Part shown: in pieces, positions 1 to 9,002 of the stretch | Position numbering within the stretch: the first letter of the stretch is position 1 | How the letters are laid out: each line of letters opens with the position of its first letter | From: Paracoccaceae bacterium | GTDB taxonomy: Bacteria; Pseudomonadota; Alphaproteobacteria; Rhodobacterales; Rhodobacteraceae | NCBI GenBank assembly: GCA_030148225.1 | Contig: JASBTX010000034.1 | Coordinates: 62,001 to 126,000 of the forward strand | Direction of reading: 5' to 3' | DNA length: 64,000 bases | Notes under the pieces: model-generated | The model's input: the letters and a program-made list of their open reading frames with translations, nothing else | Databases searched by the model: none | Told to the model about the DNA's origin: nothing | Program-made: the position numbers and the translations under genes

Positions 1-879
1 CGTGACGCTGGCGCCCGTCAATTCATGCGTGCCGGCCTGACGGGTGCCGGATTTCATCGTCCGCAGTTTGACCAGGCGGAACACGCGACCGCCGCGACCG
101 ACACGTTCCTGAACAAAGAAACCCGGCCCGGGCGAGGTCAGCCGCACCGCCACCCAGGCGAGCAGGATCAGCCACCAGAGCAGGATCAGAACGATCAGGC
201 AAAATGACAGATCGATCAGGTCCCTGCCAAGGCGATAGGCCCGGTTTCCTGCCTGACCGTCGGTCACGATGCGCGTGTTGTTCCCGTTGCGCCGGGCGGC
301 GTCGGCCACCGCGTCGGCAACGCGGGCGGCGTGCACGGTCGGGCGCAATGCGGCCAGAACCTGCAGGGCCAAAGGGCGCAGAAATGCGGGCAGCTTGTAA
401 AGATGTGCGAGATTGCCCTGATAGCGGGTGCCATGCACTGCCGCGAGCCTCAGGATGGTCACGTTCATGTCGTCTGTCTCGCGGCAGAGTTGCTCGGCCC
501 GTGATTTGCTGAGGGCATAAGGTGACGTTGCGGCAGCGTGCAGTGTCGCGGGGTAGACAAAGTTGACAATGCCCATGCGGCGGGCGGCGCTGATCACCGT
601 GGCCAGAAAGGTCAGGTTGACCGCCTCGAACGCATCGGCCCCGGCGTCACTGTCGTTGTTCAGCACCGCCAGATGCACGAGCGTCCCGGCCCCGGCCCCC
701 ACGGATTCCATATCATCGTAGCTGGCCGCATTGCAGCCCGGAAAGAGATTGCGCAGGCGGTTCGGGTTGCGCCCGATCAGGATCAGCTCGAACCCGTGGG
801 CCATCAGCAGCGGCACGATTTCACGACCGACAAAGCCCGAGGCACCGGTCACGATTATCTTGGGGTTGGCCGTCGGCAT
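1..879 (-). CDS. Fused NAD-dependent epimerase / bacterial sugar transferase (3' end cut by the window)
   Basis: The first 293 residues are in the window and the reading frame stays open to base 1. Residues 12-18 (GASGFVG) form an NAD-binding Rossmann loop and Y121-x3-K125 (YALSK) is the extended-SDR catalytic pair. From about residue 221 a hydrophobic segment leads into SPGPGFFVQERVGRGG and then KLRTM, the start of the bacterial sugar transferase (phosphoglycosyl transferase, WcaJ/PglC-type) domain. The protein therefore seems to join a nucleotide-sugar-modifying domain to the membrane enzyme that puts the first sugar phosphate on the undecaprenyl carrier. That role in polysaccharide synthesis is inferred from the families. 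Start ATG at 879-877 has AGGAAC upstream. Divergent from the SDR gene at 1050. Confidence 0.8.
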   Translation of the reverse strand, partial: MPTANPKIIVTGASGFVGREIVPLLMAHGFELILIGRNPNRLRNLFPGCNAASYDDMESVGAGAGTLVHLAVLNNDSDAGADAFEAVNLTFLATVISAARRMGIVNFVYPATLHAAATSPYALSKSRAEQLCRETDDMNVTILRLAAVHGTRYQGNLAHLYKLPAFLRPLALQVLAALRPTVHAARVADAVADAARRNGNNTRIVTDGQAGNRAYRLGRDLIDLSFCLIVLILLWWLILLAWVAVRLTSPGPGFFVQERVGRGGRVFRLVKLRTMKSGTRQAGTHELTGASVT

Positions 880-1049
880 GCTGTTCCTTCACCTGTCGTG
901 GCGGCAGGCTTAAGGCGGGGGCCGGGCAAGCACAAGCCACGCAGGGGCCAAGGTGGCGCAATGCTGCGCGAAGCGGCGCGGAATGTCGGTTTTGGCCGCG
1001 CCAGCCACCGCCTGGCCGGGCAAGGCTGAAGGGGCGCAATGCGGAGGGC

Positions 1050-1781
1050 ATGATGGGGGAGTTGCAGGGCAAGCGGGCACTGGTCACTGGTGCGGCAGGC
1101 GGGATCGGGCGGGCGATTGTGGTCGCGTTGCAGAACGCGGGGGCAACGGTTGCAGGGGCCGACATGGCCGAAAGTGCCGCCGATATTCATCTGGGCGGCG
1201 ATCTGACGAATGCGGCCTATACGGACGGTCTGCCGGATGCGGCGGCGCAGGCCTTGGGCGGGCTGGATATTCTGGTTAATAATGCCGGGATCATCACCCG
1301 GGGCCGGATCACTGAAACCACGGATGCGGATTTCACCCGTACCATGGCGATCAATGTCGAGGCACCTTTTCGCCTTTGCCGGGCGGCGATCCCGCTGATG
1401 GCGGCGGCGGGGCAGGGGGCGATTGTCAATGTCGCGTCGTGCTGGGGGGTGCATCCGGGGCCGGATCACCCGCTTTATGTGATGAGCAAGGCTGCGGTCG
1501 CGTCGCTGACGCAATGCCTGGGCATGGACCATGCGGGGCAGGGCATCCGCGTGAACGCGGTCTGTCCTAACGAGGTCAACACGCCGATGATCCGCACCGG
1601 GTTCGATATCAGGGGGCTGGATGCCGACAGCGCAATCGCGTCGCTGAATGCATCGGTCCCCCTTGGCCGTATCGCCGAACCCGAAGATATTGCCGATGTT
1701 GTATTGTTTCTCTGCTCGGACAAGGCGCGCTATCTGTGTGGTTCGCTGATCGAGGTGAACGGAGGGAAACCGGTCGGATGA
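1050..1781 (+). CDS. SDR family NAD(P)-dependent oxidoreductase
   Basis: A 243-residue classical short-chain dehydrogenase. Visible motifs are the cofactor loop GAAGGIG (about residues 15-21), NNAG, a catalytic Ser in NVASCWG, the YVMSK catalytic Tyr/Lys pair and the C-terminal GSLIEVNGG. Family knowledge says cytosolic NAD(P)H-dependent oxidation or reduction of an alcohol/ketone; the substrate cannot be read from the sequence. GCGGAGG precedes the start; a second ATG directly follows. The stop overlaps the start of the next SDR gene by 4 bp, so the two are co-translated and probably act on related substrates, for example successive steps on a polyol or sugar acid. Confidence 0.85.
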   Translation: MMGELQGKRALVTGAAGGIGRAIVVALQNAGATVAGADMAESAADIHLGGDLTNAAYTDGLPDAAAQALGGLDILVNNAGIITRGRITETTDADFTRTMAINVEAPFRLCRAAIPLMAAAGQGAIVNVASCWGVHPGPDHPLYVMSKAAVASLTQCLGMDHAGQGIRVNAVCPNEVNTPMIRTGFDIRGLDADSAIASLNASVPLGRIAEPEDIADVVLFLCSDKARYLCGSLIEVNGGKPVG

Positions 1782-2512
1782 CATCAATGGCGGATAAGGT
1801 CGCGCTGGTAACCGGCGGGCGAAGTGGCATCGGTGCGGCGATTGCCGATGCGCTGGCCGATGCGGGATGCAGGGTGTTCACGGCCCAGCGGGGGGATGAC
1901 CCGCGCCACCATGCGATCCGGGCCGATTTCCGTGACCCCGCGGCACCGGCGGCGGTAATTGATGCGGTGACCGGTCAGGCCGGGCGGCTGGATATCCTGA
2001 TCAACAATGCCGGGCTGATGCGCGAGGGGACGGTGCTCGAATCCAGCGCAGAGGATTGGGCCGACACGATCCAGGTCAACCTGACGGCACCTTTCATGCT
2101 GATTCGGCACGCGATGACGCATCTGATCACCGCGCGGGGGGCCATCGTCAATATCGGCTCGATCGAGGGGCTGGGATCGAACCCGCGCCACCCGGCCTAT
2201 GCCGCGTCCAAGGGCGGGCTGCATGCGCTGACGCGGGCCGTCGCGGTGGATCACGGGCCGGACGGCGTACGCTGCAACGCCATCGCGCCGGGCTGGATCG
2301 ATACCGAACTGAATTCCGCCTTTATCGAGAGCCTTGGCGATCCGGCGGCCTTTCGCGCGGAAATCGGGCGCATTCATCCCGTGCGCCGTACCGGAAGCCC
2401 GGCAGAAATTGCCGGGCTGGCGCGGTGGCTGGTTTCCGATGAGGCAGGGTTTGTTACCGGTCAGGTCTGGACGGTCGATGGTGGCCGGATGAGCCAGCTG
2501 AGCCTGCCCTGA
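1778..2512 (+). CDS. SDR family oxidoreductase, second of a coupled pair
   Basis: A 244-residue short-chain dehydrogenase with TGGRSGIG (cofactor loop), NNAG, Ser in NIGSIEG, YAASK and a C-terminal GQVWTVDGG. The start chosen is the ATG that overlaps the previous stop (ATGA), which places the Rossmann motif at the usual distance from the N terminus; a longer in-frame extension to 1736 would run back into the upstream gene. Substrate unknown. The convergent dioxygenase gene begins only 14 bases beyond the stop. Confidence 0.85.
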   Translation: MTSMADKVALVTGGRSGIGAAIADALADAGCRVFTAQRGDDPRHHAIRADFRDPAAPAAVIDAVTGQAGRLDILINNAGLMREGTVLESSAEDWADTIQVNLTAPFMLIRHAMTHLITARGAIVNIGSIEGLGSNPRHPAYAASKGGLHALTRAVAVDHGPDGVRCNAIAPGWIDTELNSAFIESLGDPAAFRAEIGRIHPVRRTGSPAEIAGLARWLVSDEAGFVTGQVWTVDGGRMSQLSLP

Positions 2513-2530
2513 TCCCGCGTTCCGGATCAG
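2509..2530. terminator. Dyad spanning two convergent stop codons
   Basis: CTGATCC (2509-2515) pairs with GGATCAG (2524-2530) around an 8-nt loop. The stem includes the stop of the SDR gene on one side and the stop of the dioxygenase gene on the other. There is no strong U-tract, so a bidirectional terminator role is only likely. Confidence 0.4.
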
Positions 2531-3156
2531 ATCATGATATTGATCACCGCCTCGGTCCCGTCGCCGGTATCGGTGTAGTTCATCGACACTTCGCGCGCCT
2601 GATCGTCTGACATGCGCTGAAACAGGAAATCACCGGCATTGTTCGGGTTGCCGGCCTCGTAGAACTGTGTGGTCAACAGTTCAGCCCCGGCGGGATCGAA
2701 GACCTTGACATGGATATGCTCGGCCCGGCCGGGATATTTGCCGGGCCTGATGGTGCGAAAGCGCCAGCCGCCGTCATCGCCGGTGATATCATGGCCAAAG
2801 CCCTGAAATCCGTCATCGCGCGGCGCGGGCTGGCGGTCGCCGGAATGCAGATAGCGCCCGTTCATGTCGGTCTGCCAGATCTCAATTCTGTGGCCGGGCA
2901 GGGGCGCGCCATCGCGGCCCAGAATACGCCCGCGCAGCGTGATGACCTGACCCCCGGCATCACGTACCAGACCGGCAACGCGCACCAGATCATTGTCGAT
3001 ATCAGCCCGGCGCATCGACCGGGTGGGGTAAAACGGGCCTTCCGCTGCCTTCGCCGTCGGGCGGGCGGCATGGGCGGCACGGTTGAGCACCAGACCACCG
3101 AGTGCGGCGATCATCCCGGCAAAGATATTGCGGCGTGTTGGTTTATCAGTGCGCAT
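2527..3156 (-). CDS. Tat-exported intradiol ring-cleavage dioxygenase-like protein
   Basis: 209 residues. The N terminus has TRRNIF followed by a hydrophobic stretch ending NRAAHA, a twin-arginine-type signal. The body matches the protocatechuate/catechol intradiol dioxygenase fold: IEIWQTDMNGRYLHS supplies the first iron Tyr, and IRPGKYPG followed by HIHVKV supplies the second Tyr and the two His ligands. Family members cleave catechols between the hydroxyls with non-haem Fe(III). Many exported versions are of uncertain function and do not sit in aromatic pathways, and none is seen here. No neighbouring aromatic genes. Start ATG at 3156-3154 with AGGAGG-like purines upstream. Confidence 0.8.
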   Translation of the reverse strand: MRTDKPTRRNIFAGMIAALGGLVLNRAAHAARPTAKAAEGPFYPTRSMRRADIDNDLVRVAGLVRDAGGQVITLRGRILGRDGAPLPGHRIEIWQTDMNGRYLHSGDRQPAPRDDGFQGFGHDITGDDGGWRFRTIRPGKYPGRAEHIHVKVFDPAGAELLTTQFYEAGNPNNAGDFLFQRMSDDQAREVSMNYTDTGDGTEAVINIMI

Positions 3157-3300
3157 CGCGGCCTCCTGATTTTCCGGACAGGGTAACCTGAACCTGCGAT
3201 GCTGGTCGCGTCACCATTCCGTGACCGGCAGGCGCGGCGCGCCGTCGCCTTAAATTTCTCGGGACAAGGCACTAGGTTGTGCGGAAAGGAGACAAAGCCC

Positions 3301-4155
3301 ATGTCTGACACCCTGCTGGATCTGGAGCCGCTGATCCGCCTTGGCGCCTTTCTGGGTGTGCTGGGCGTGATGGCGATCTGGGAACTGGCCGCGCCGCAGC
3401 GCCGCCACGAGATACCGCGCCTGTTGCGCTGGTCCAACAACCTCGCGCTGGTGGTGATCGATACGCTGTGTCTCAGGCTGATCTTTCCGGTGCTGGCCGT
3501 GGGGCTGGCCCTGACGGCCGAGGCGCAGGGCTGGGGCATATTGCACTGGCTGTCGGTGCCCGGCTGGCTGGCCTTTATCATTGCGTTTCTGGTGCTGGAT
3601 CTGGCGATCTATCTGCAGCATGTCGTCTTTCACGCCGTGCCGGTACTCTGGCGGCTGCACCGGATGCATCACGCCGATCTTGAGTTTGACGTGACCACGG
3701 GCCTCAGGTTTCATCCGCTGGAGATTATCCTGTCGATGGCGATCAAGCTGGCGCTGGTGGTGATCCTTGGGCCGCCCGCTGTGGCGGTGCTGGTGTTCGA
3801 GATCGTGCTGAACGCGAGCGCGCTCTTTAACCATTCGAATATCCGCCTGCCACTGGCAGTGGATCGCTGGCTGCGCTGGATCATCGTGACACCGGACATG
3901 CACCGCGTGCACCATTCCGTCATCCCCGCCGAGACCAACAGCAATTTCGGCTTCAACCTGCCATGGTGGGACCGGCTGCTGGGCACCTATCGCGCGCAAC
4001 CAAGGGAAGGACAACGGGGCATGACCATCGGCCTCGAGCGTTTCCGCACCCGCCGCGACCTCTGGATCGACCGCATGATCCTCCAACCCTTTCGCGGCCC
4101 CGCCGCCACTCACCCGGTAACCCGCGCGCGCGAGGGTGGGGATGGAGAGAGGTAG
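3301..4155 (+). CDS. Sterol desaturase / fatty acid hydroxylase family membrane protein
   Basis: 284 residues with several hydrophobic helices and the eight-His di-iron pattern of the fatty-acid hydroxylase superfamily: HVVFH, HRMHH, an isolated HPLE and HRVHH near the C-terminal third. Family members use a membrane di-iron centre to hydroxylate or desaturate lipids such as sterols, carotenoids or ornithine lipids; the substrate is not evident. The start at 3301 was preferred over an upstream in-frame start because GGAAAGGAG stands 7-9 bases before it and the protein then begins directly before the first membrane helix. Confidence 0.8.
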   Translation: MSDTLLDLEPLIRLGAFLGVLGVMAIWELAAPQRRHEIPRLLRWSNNLALVVIDTLCLRLIFPVLAVGLALTAEAQGWGILHWLSVPGWLAFIIAFLVLDLAIYLQHVVFHAVPVLWRLHRMHHADLEFDVTTGLRFHPLEIILSMAIKLALVVILGPPAVAVLVFEIVLNASALFNHSNIRLPLAVDRWLRWIIVTPDMHRVHHSVIPAETNSNFGFNLPWWDRLLGTYRAQPREGQRGMTIGLERFRTRRDLWIDRMILQPFRGPAATHPVTRAREGGDGER

Positions 4156-4166
4156 AGGTGCCGGGC

Positions 4167-4190
4167 TGATGGTCGAGCCATCAATTTTTG
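4167..4190. terminator. Rho-independent terminator between convergent genes
   Basis: TGATGG (4167-4172), a 5-nt loop, CCATCA (4178-4183) and then ATTTTTG. It follows the desaturase-family gene and lies just beyond the stop of the convergent GSCFA gene. Confidence 0.6.
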
Positions 4191-4211
4191 CAGAGCAAGC
4201 TAAGTAAGTTT

Positions 4212-5543
4212 TCAGCGGAACGCAGAAATGGCGGATTTCAGTCGCCCGCGCAGTGAAGTGGCTTGCTGCACAGACGGTTTATCGAGTGATGCCATTTTGA
4301 ATTCGGTCTTCTTGTCGACAAAAAACATCCTGCGAAACAGCATCATGACCCGTTCCACGGCGTCGGCGGACACATGTCTCATGTCCTCTTCCCACGGATT
4401 GGCTGTACCGCAGGTGACGACCTCGTAAGACGGAAAGTAGAAGGCCTGATCGGGGTGATTGCGGCAAAACTCTTCTGCGGCAACGCGCAGGGTGGCCTTG
4501 GAAAGAGAGTTTGCTGTCACAACATGCTGGGTGGTCGAAAATGTCTTGTTCAAGGGTACCGGTGAGACGCTGATGATCAGCTTGATGTCGGGGCAATGGC
4601 GTTGATAGACCTCCAGCAACCGCTCGAGCTCTGCAACATTTTCGGCAACCGTCAGTTCATGCCGGCGGAGCAGGGTAGGGTGAACCAGATGCGGCGCAAC
4701 GCTTGTGAAATCCTGACTGTGCGCGAATTTCCATGCCTCTGTCAGGCCAAGCGTCAGCACAAAAACCTTGCATTTCGTCAATGCCCTCCGAAGAGCGGCT
4801 GAGTGTTCGGCATAGTCATTGAGAAAGCCATCTTCGTCCTGATACAGCGGTGCAATGCTTCGAAAAGGGTCCTTCAGCTTGCCATTGCTTTCATATAGCA
4901 GTGGATCAGGTTCCCATTCACCGAATGCCCTTTCGACCATTTGCCGCATACTCGGCGTATTAAACAGCGTGCCAACCCGAGCAGGCGCCGTTCGGAAATT
5001 TGAGTTCGCGAGGTTTGACAGGGGAAAGTCATCCGGCAGGTCATCTTCTTCAATGACGTAGTTGTAGTTCCATGCCTGAAGCTGATGCGCGATGCGAAGG
5101 GCAAAACACGATCCGGCGCTACCGATGGGGGTAGATTGATCGATGAGGTCGAAAGTTTCGCGATAGGGCAGATCCTCGAATATGTCGAAGTAATGTGAAC
5201 GGCGCGACTGTCGGATTTTGGGATTGTTCGGCCACGAGATTACGCGGGTTTGCTCGGGTTTGTCGCGCCGATAGCAAGACTGATTGAACGAAGCGATGTG
5301 ATCCAAAGCCTTCAGATGTCGGATAATCTCTTTCTGGTTGGTCAGTTCAGCCTGTTCCGCGGCGTCGATCAATGCGGGTAACGAGGTGATACGCGCATTG
5401 TCAAATAATGCCCGCAACTCAGCGGTGGCGTCGGCGCTCATGCCATCAGCGGCGAGTCCATCGCAGAGCATGCCGGGAAACCACGGTTCTGCCCATGCGG
5501 TGCTGCTGTCGAGTCTTTTTACTGAATTCGCTTTCATGTTCAT
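4212..5543 (-). CDS. GSCFA domain-containing protein
   Basis: 443 residues. The family-naming motif GSCFA is present in SAGSCFALRIAHQL, and the later blocks FVLTLGLTEAWKF and IISVSPVPLNKTF fit the GSCFA/SGNH-hydrolase-like fold. Function of the family is largely unknown; a role in modifying surface carbohydrate is only a guess from SGNH relatives. No signal peptide. Start ATG at 5543-5541 follows GGTGAG; another ATG follows two codons later. G+C and codon use are visibly lower than in the neighbours (more AAT, TTT, TCG and ATA), suggesting transfer. Confidence 0.75.
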   Translation of the reverse strand: MNMKANSVKRLDSSTAWAEPWFPGMLCDGLAADGMSADATAELRALFDNARITSLPALIDAAEQAELTNQKEIIRHLKALDHIASFNQSCYRRDKPEQTRVISWPNNPKIRQSRRSHYFDIFEDLPYRETFDLIDQSTPIGSAGSCFALRIAHQLQAWNYNYVIEEDDLPDDFPLSNLANSNFRTAPARVGTLFNTPSMRQMVERAFGEWEPDPLLYESNGKLKDPFRSIAPLYQDEDGFLNDYAEHSAALRRALTKCKVFVLTLGLTEAWKFAHSQDFTSVAPHLVHPTLLRRHELTVAENVAELERLLEVYQRHCPDIKLIISVSPVPLNKTFSTTQHVVTANSLSKATLRVAAEEFCRNHPDQAFYFPSYEVVTCGTANPWEEDMRHVSADAVERVMMLFRRMFFVDKKTEFKMASLDKPSVQQATSLRGRLKSAISAFR

Positions 5544-5906
5544 GACACTCACCGTCTATGAGAGTTTCGAAAGCGGGCGCTGCAGAAAATCCCGCATATG
5601 TCTCTTTCCCTGTTACCGAAGCAACGGCAAGTTGGCTTATGCCTCAGTTCGGCCCCATATATCCATAGCGTGATGAAAATGTGGCATCTGATCATGCCCG
5701 GAGGCACGACAGAGTTATATTGTCCGAAAGCTGTATTCGTGCGCCCGAGACCTCTCTGCGGAGTCGGCTTGATGGCTTCGAATAGCCGCATAATTATGAT
5801 TATGTTTATTTCATATCGTTGGAAGACACTTCTGAACCGATTCAGTTTGGGCGGGATATGAAATGAGAACCGTCCTGCATCGCGAATTTCGTGCTACACG
5901 TTACCC
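5544..5906. other. AT-richer intergenic region, no supported gene
   Basis: About 360 bases between divergent genes. It holds the presumed promoter of the GSCFA gene and a T/A-rich stretch near 5790-5860. An 87-codon open frame (5598-5861, plus strand) has no ribosome binding site or recognisable protein features and is not called. Confidence 0.5.
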
Positions 5907-6527
5907 ATGCACCGATATTTCGCACTTGATATGCCGGCGGGGCGGTTTTTGGGGAATGTATTCCTTCTCAGCCTTGCAGGATTGTTGCCGGTGCTGGCGC
6001 TATATGTCGCGCTGACGCCGGGATTTGCGGCCATGCTTTCGGGTGGTGGCATTCCCTTGGCGCGGTTTCTGCGTCAGGTGCTGAGCAACGGGTTGATCGT
6101 GATATTTGTCGTCAACTACGCGGGCTGCTTTCTGTTTGCCTGGTCGACACGGGCGGACGCTTCGTCACGCGATCTGAGGCGCGCGCTCTGGTGCGATCTG
6201 CCGCTCAGGCTGGGGCTTTTCATCACGCTGCATGCCGCGATTTATGTTTTGTCCGCCGACTGGTTCGGCTCTTTCGGCGGCAGCAGGCTGACGGCGTTGG
6301 GGGTGGTTGCCCCAACGCTGGCAAGATCGGCGTTCTTTGACAATATCTCGGGTGTCTATCTCTATGCCGTTCTGCTGGGTGCGATGCCGGTCTGGCTTTC
6401 GCTGGGGCAGCGTATCTGGCCGGTGCCCGGCTGGGCCGCGCCCCTGCTGGCGCTGTGTCTGGGTGTCGGGATGGCCGCGGCCCTGACAGTTCTGGCGGTC
6501 ATGATCCGCGGGCTTCAGGCCGCGTAA
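5907..6527 (+). CDS. Multi-spanning membrane protein of unknown function
   Basis: 206 residues with about five or six hydrophobic segments (roughly residues 15-40, 60-80, 100-120, 145-165 and 175-200). I recognise no family or catalytic motif. Acidic and basic residues are confined to short loops, as in a small integral membrane protein of the inner membrane. No clear ribosome binding site is seen before the ATG, so the exact start is uncertain. Confidence 0.6.
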   Translation: MHRYFALDMPAGRFLGNVFLLSLAGLLPVLALYVALTPGFAAMLSGGGIPLARFLRQVLSNGLIVIFVVNYAGCFLFAWSTRADASSRDLRRALWCDLPLRLGLFITLHAAIYVLSADWFGSFGGSRLTALGVVAPTLARSAFFDNISGVYLYAVLLGAMPVWLSLGQRIWPVPGWAAPLLALCLGVGMAAALTVLAVMIRGLQAA

Positions 6528-6651
6528 AGCGACGCGTCAGGACAAATATGAAACATACCCGCATTTGTGATGTTTTGGCCAATTGCGCCTGTCCCGGCAC
6601 GGTGTCATGATGCGGTGTCAGGAGAACACGGATTACAGAGAGACAGCGAAA

Positions 6652-6933
6652 ATGAAGCTACGCACCAAACTGATTTCGGCGGGGGTTCTGATCCTTGGTG
6701 CCTGTACGGTTCCGGTCAACGGAAATGACAGTGGTGATACACAGGCAATCTCGAACCTGCCCGAAGAAATCCTGGCCATTGCCGGGCCCAAACAGGATCT
6801 GACAAGCGTTCAATACCGCGCCGAAGACGGCTGCTATTGGTACAAGCATGTGGGTGTGGTCGAAACCGTGATGCTGCCGCTTCGCTCCACTTCAGGGCAG
6901 CCGATCTGTTCATCGCGCGGGCCGGCCACCTGA
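6652..6933 (+). CDS. Small lipoprotein
   Basis: 93 residues. A short basic N terminus is followed by a hydrophobic run and the lipobox LGAC with Cys18 as the expected lipidated residue. The mature part contains two further Cys (in DGCYWYKHVG and QPICSS) that could form a disulfide. Function unknown. The start at 6652 is preferred to an earlier in-frame start at 6583 because it places the lipobox at the normal distance. Followed by a strong terminator. Confidence 0.7.
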   Translation: MKLRTKLISAGVLILGACTVPVNGNDSGDTQAISNLPEEILAIAGPKQDLTSVQYRAEDGCYWYKHVGVVETVMLPLRSTSGQPICSSRGPAT

Positions 6934-7000
6934 GACGAGAGCCACGGGCCGGGCACAAGTCCGGCACAGGGGCACACAGTGGCAAACATCGGATGAACGA

Positions 7001-7034
7001 AAAAAGACCCGCCTTGATATGGGCGGGTCTTTTT
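7001..7034. terminator. Bidirectional rho-independent terminator
   Basis: AAAAAGACCCGCC (7001-7013), an 8-nt loop, then GGCGGGTCTTTTT (7022-7034). A perfect 13-bp arm with A-run on one side and T-run on the other serves both the lipoprotein gene and the convergent L,D-transpeptidase gene. Confidence 0.9.
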
Positions 7035-7057
7035 CATGTCAGCGGGTTGGCAGACCG

Positions 7058-7804
7058 TCAGCTATGGACAGCCGTCGAATCCTCGGCCGGATAGAGATAG
7101 GCCGTTGAACCGACGGTAACCTCATCATACAGATTGATGATATGCGCCATGACCATTCTGGCGCAGCCCGAGCTGACGCGATAGCCGATGGTCCGGGGGC
7201 GCGGTGTGCCGTGGATACGCAGATAGGTATCGCGATTTCCCACAAACAGGTACAATGCCCGAGACCCAAGCGGGTTGGTCGGGCCGCCATCCACGCCATT
7301 GGCGTCTTTTTCATACAGTTCGGGTTCACGTTTGATCATCGCATCAGTCGGGCGCCATGTCGGCCATTTGACCTTGCGCTTGATCGTATAGGTGCCCGGC
7401 TCGTACAGGCCGCGGCGGCCGATACCCACACCATAACGCATCGCCGTTCCGTCATTGCGGATGTGATAGAGATAGCGGGCAATGGCATCGACATGAATGT
7501 CACCGGCCCTGAGCCCGCTATTGGCTTCGACTAGCTGGGGCATGAACCTTTGATCAAGTCCCCACGGGTTGGTTGTCATCAGATCGAAATTTGCAGGCGT
7601 GACCTGCGCATCCCATGTATCCCACATGGCCGAATTGGATATCGGCGCGCGCGCAGCTGTCTTGACCTCGGGATCGACGATCGGACCGGCGGCATCAACA
7701 GCAGCGTCGGCTGCGGCTGCATCAGATTCGGCATAGGCCGCGATCGGCGCAGAGAACAGCGCAGCGGATGTGACAACAAAGTGGCGTCGTGTGAGCATAG
7801 GCAT
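7058..7804 (-). CDS. L,D-transpeptidase (YkuD family), first of three in the window
   Basis: 248 residues. LTRRHFVVTSAA at the N terminus is a twin-arginine-like export signal. The YkuD catalytic region is visible: HGTPRPRTIGYRVSSGCARM, with Cys in SSGC as nucleophile and the preceding HG. These enzymes make 3-3 cross-links in peptidoglycan or attach proteins to it in the periplasm. AGGAGGATAT precedes the start. No metal-type promoter was found upstream, unlike the paralogue at 29939. Confidence 0.85.
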   Translation of the reverse strand: MPMLTRRHFVVTSAALFSAPIAAYAESDAAAADAAVDAAGPIVDPEVKTAARAPISNSAMWDTWDAQVTPANFDLMTTNPWGLDQRFMPQLVEANSGLRAGDIHVDAIARYLYHIRNDGTAMRYGVGIGRRGLYEPGTYTIKRKVKWPTWRPTDAMIKREPELYEKDANGVDGGPTNPLGSRALYLFVGNRDTYLRIHGTPRPRTIGYRVSSGCARMVMAHIINLYDEVTVGSTAYLYPAEDSTAVHS

Positions 7805-8029
7805 ATCCTCCTTTTATCGTGATCGTACACATAGCCCCATTCACCCCTGTTCTGGCACAATTCCCGCGCGGCAGGTCCAATCACATTTGCGTGGGGACCG
7901 GATTCTTTGCGATTGTGTCCCAGATACACAGTTCAGGGGTTCCGCCGATCATAGGCACCGCCGCCCGGCGGGGCAACCATCCGTTGGACAGAACCACTGC
8001 CGGAAGGGTGATTCCGCCGACCGGCAGAT

Positions 8030-9001
8030 TTACGCGCCTGATTCACGGTGCCCATGCGCGTTCATGTCAGCCGAAGCCGACCCGAATGTGTCGATGCCGG
8101 ATGAATCCGTCTCGTCCAGGCATGTCTGTTCCACCTGCAGGGTTGAGAAGTAGAAGCCGTAGCGCGATTTCAGCACATCATGCGCGGCCTCCAGCACGGG
8201 CTGCGCATCACGGTCCGGATCATCCAGGCGGATATGTGCGGAAAAGACATAGCGTCCGCTGGTCAGGGCCCAGCCATGCACATGATGCACATCCCCCACC
8301 CCGTCAAGCGCCGCGAGATCGCCCGCGATGGTGGGCAGGTCGATATCGCCCGGCGTCCCGTCCATCAGCAGATGCGTGGCGTCGGCAAGGATACCCCAGC
8401 TGGCCCAGAGAAGAACGAAACCAAAGGCGATACCCAAAAGCGGATCGATGGCGAGGAAACCGGTAAATTCGATAACCAGTGCGGCCACGATGATGATCAG
8501 GCTGCCGATAAATGTCTGCAGGATGTGCCAGTAGGCCCCCCTGACATTCAGGTCCGATCCCTGCTGTTTATAGAGCAGCGCAAGCGAGATCACCTCGGTC
8601 ACGATACCACCTGCCGCCACCCAGAGCATCGGCCCCGTCGGCAGATGGATCGGATTGCCCAGCCGCATCGCCCCCATGACGATCACCAGAAGCGCCATGA
8701 TCAGCAGAAAAGCCCCGTTGACCAGCGCGCCGATCAGCTCGGCCCGGAACCAGCCAAAGGATTTGCGGTCATCGGCAGGGCGTCTGGCCAGACGGGCGGC
8801 GATCAGCGCCACCAGCACGCCCCCCACCGCCGAGAAGGTGTGGAAAGCGTCCGAGATGACGGCAACCGATCCCGTCCAGAGACCGACCGCCAGTTCGATG
8901 ATGAAATAGACGCCCGTCAGCCAGGCCGAAATGGTCAGCGCCCGGCCTGAGGATGGCAGGTGACCGGCGTGGCCCCCGTGCCCCGCATGCGTATCCGACA
9001 T
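8030..9001 (-). CDS. CDF (cation diffusion facilitator) metal transporter
   Basis: 323 residues. A His-rich N terminus (HAGHGGHAGH) is followed by the typical CDF membrane domain with SDAFHTFSAVGG carrying the metal-site HxxxD-type residues in TM2, and a C-terminal cytosolic domain with DVHHVHGW. CDF proteins export Zn, Co, Cd, Ni or Fe in exchange for protons. The start at 9001 was chosen because it lies 1 bp after the stop of the cueR gene (TGA-G-ATG); longer frames enter cueR. Co-transcription with cueR and copA suggests induction in the same stress, though CDF proteins are not usual copper exporters. Confidence 0.85.
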   Translation of the reverse strand: MSDTHAGHGGHAGHLPSSGRALTISAWLTGVYFIIELAVGLWTGSVAVISDAFHTFSAVGGVLVALIAARLARRPADDRKSFGWFRAELIGALVNGAFLLIMALLVIVMGAMRLGNPIHLPTGPMLWVAAGGIVTEVISLALLYKQQGSDLNVRGAYWHILQTFIGSLIIIVAALVIEFTGFLAIDPLLGIAFGFVLLWASWGILADATHLLMDGTPGDIDLPTIAGDLAALDGVGDVHHVHGWALTSGRYVFSAHIRLDDPDRDAQPVLEAAHDVLKSRYGFYFSTLQVEQTCLDETDSSGIDTFGSASADMNAHGHRESGA

Positions 9002-9002
9002 C

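Noticed and set aside
5598..5861. 87-codon plus-strand frame between the GSCFA gene and the membrane protein gene
   Set aside because: No ribosome binding site, irregular composition and it covers the likely GSCFA promoter.
6539..6600. ACAAAT/ATTTGT repeat before the lipoprotein gene
   Set aside because: Short arms 15 bases apart in an AT-rich spot; no regulator or promoter geometry to support it.
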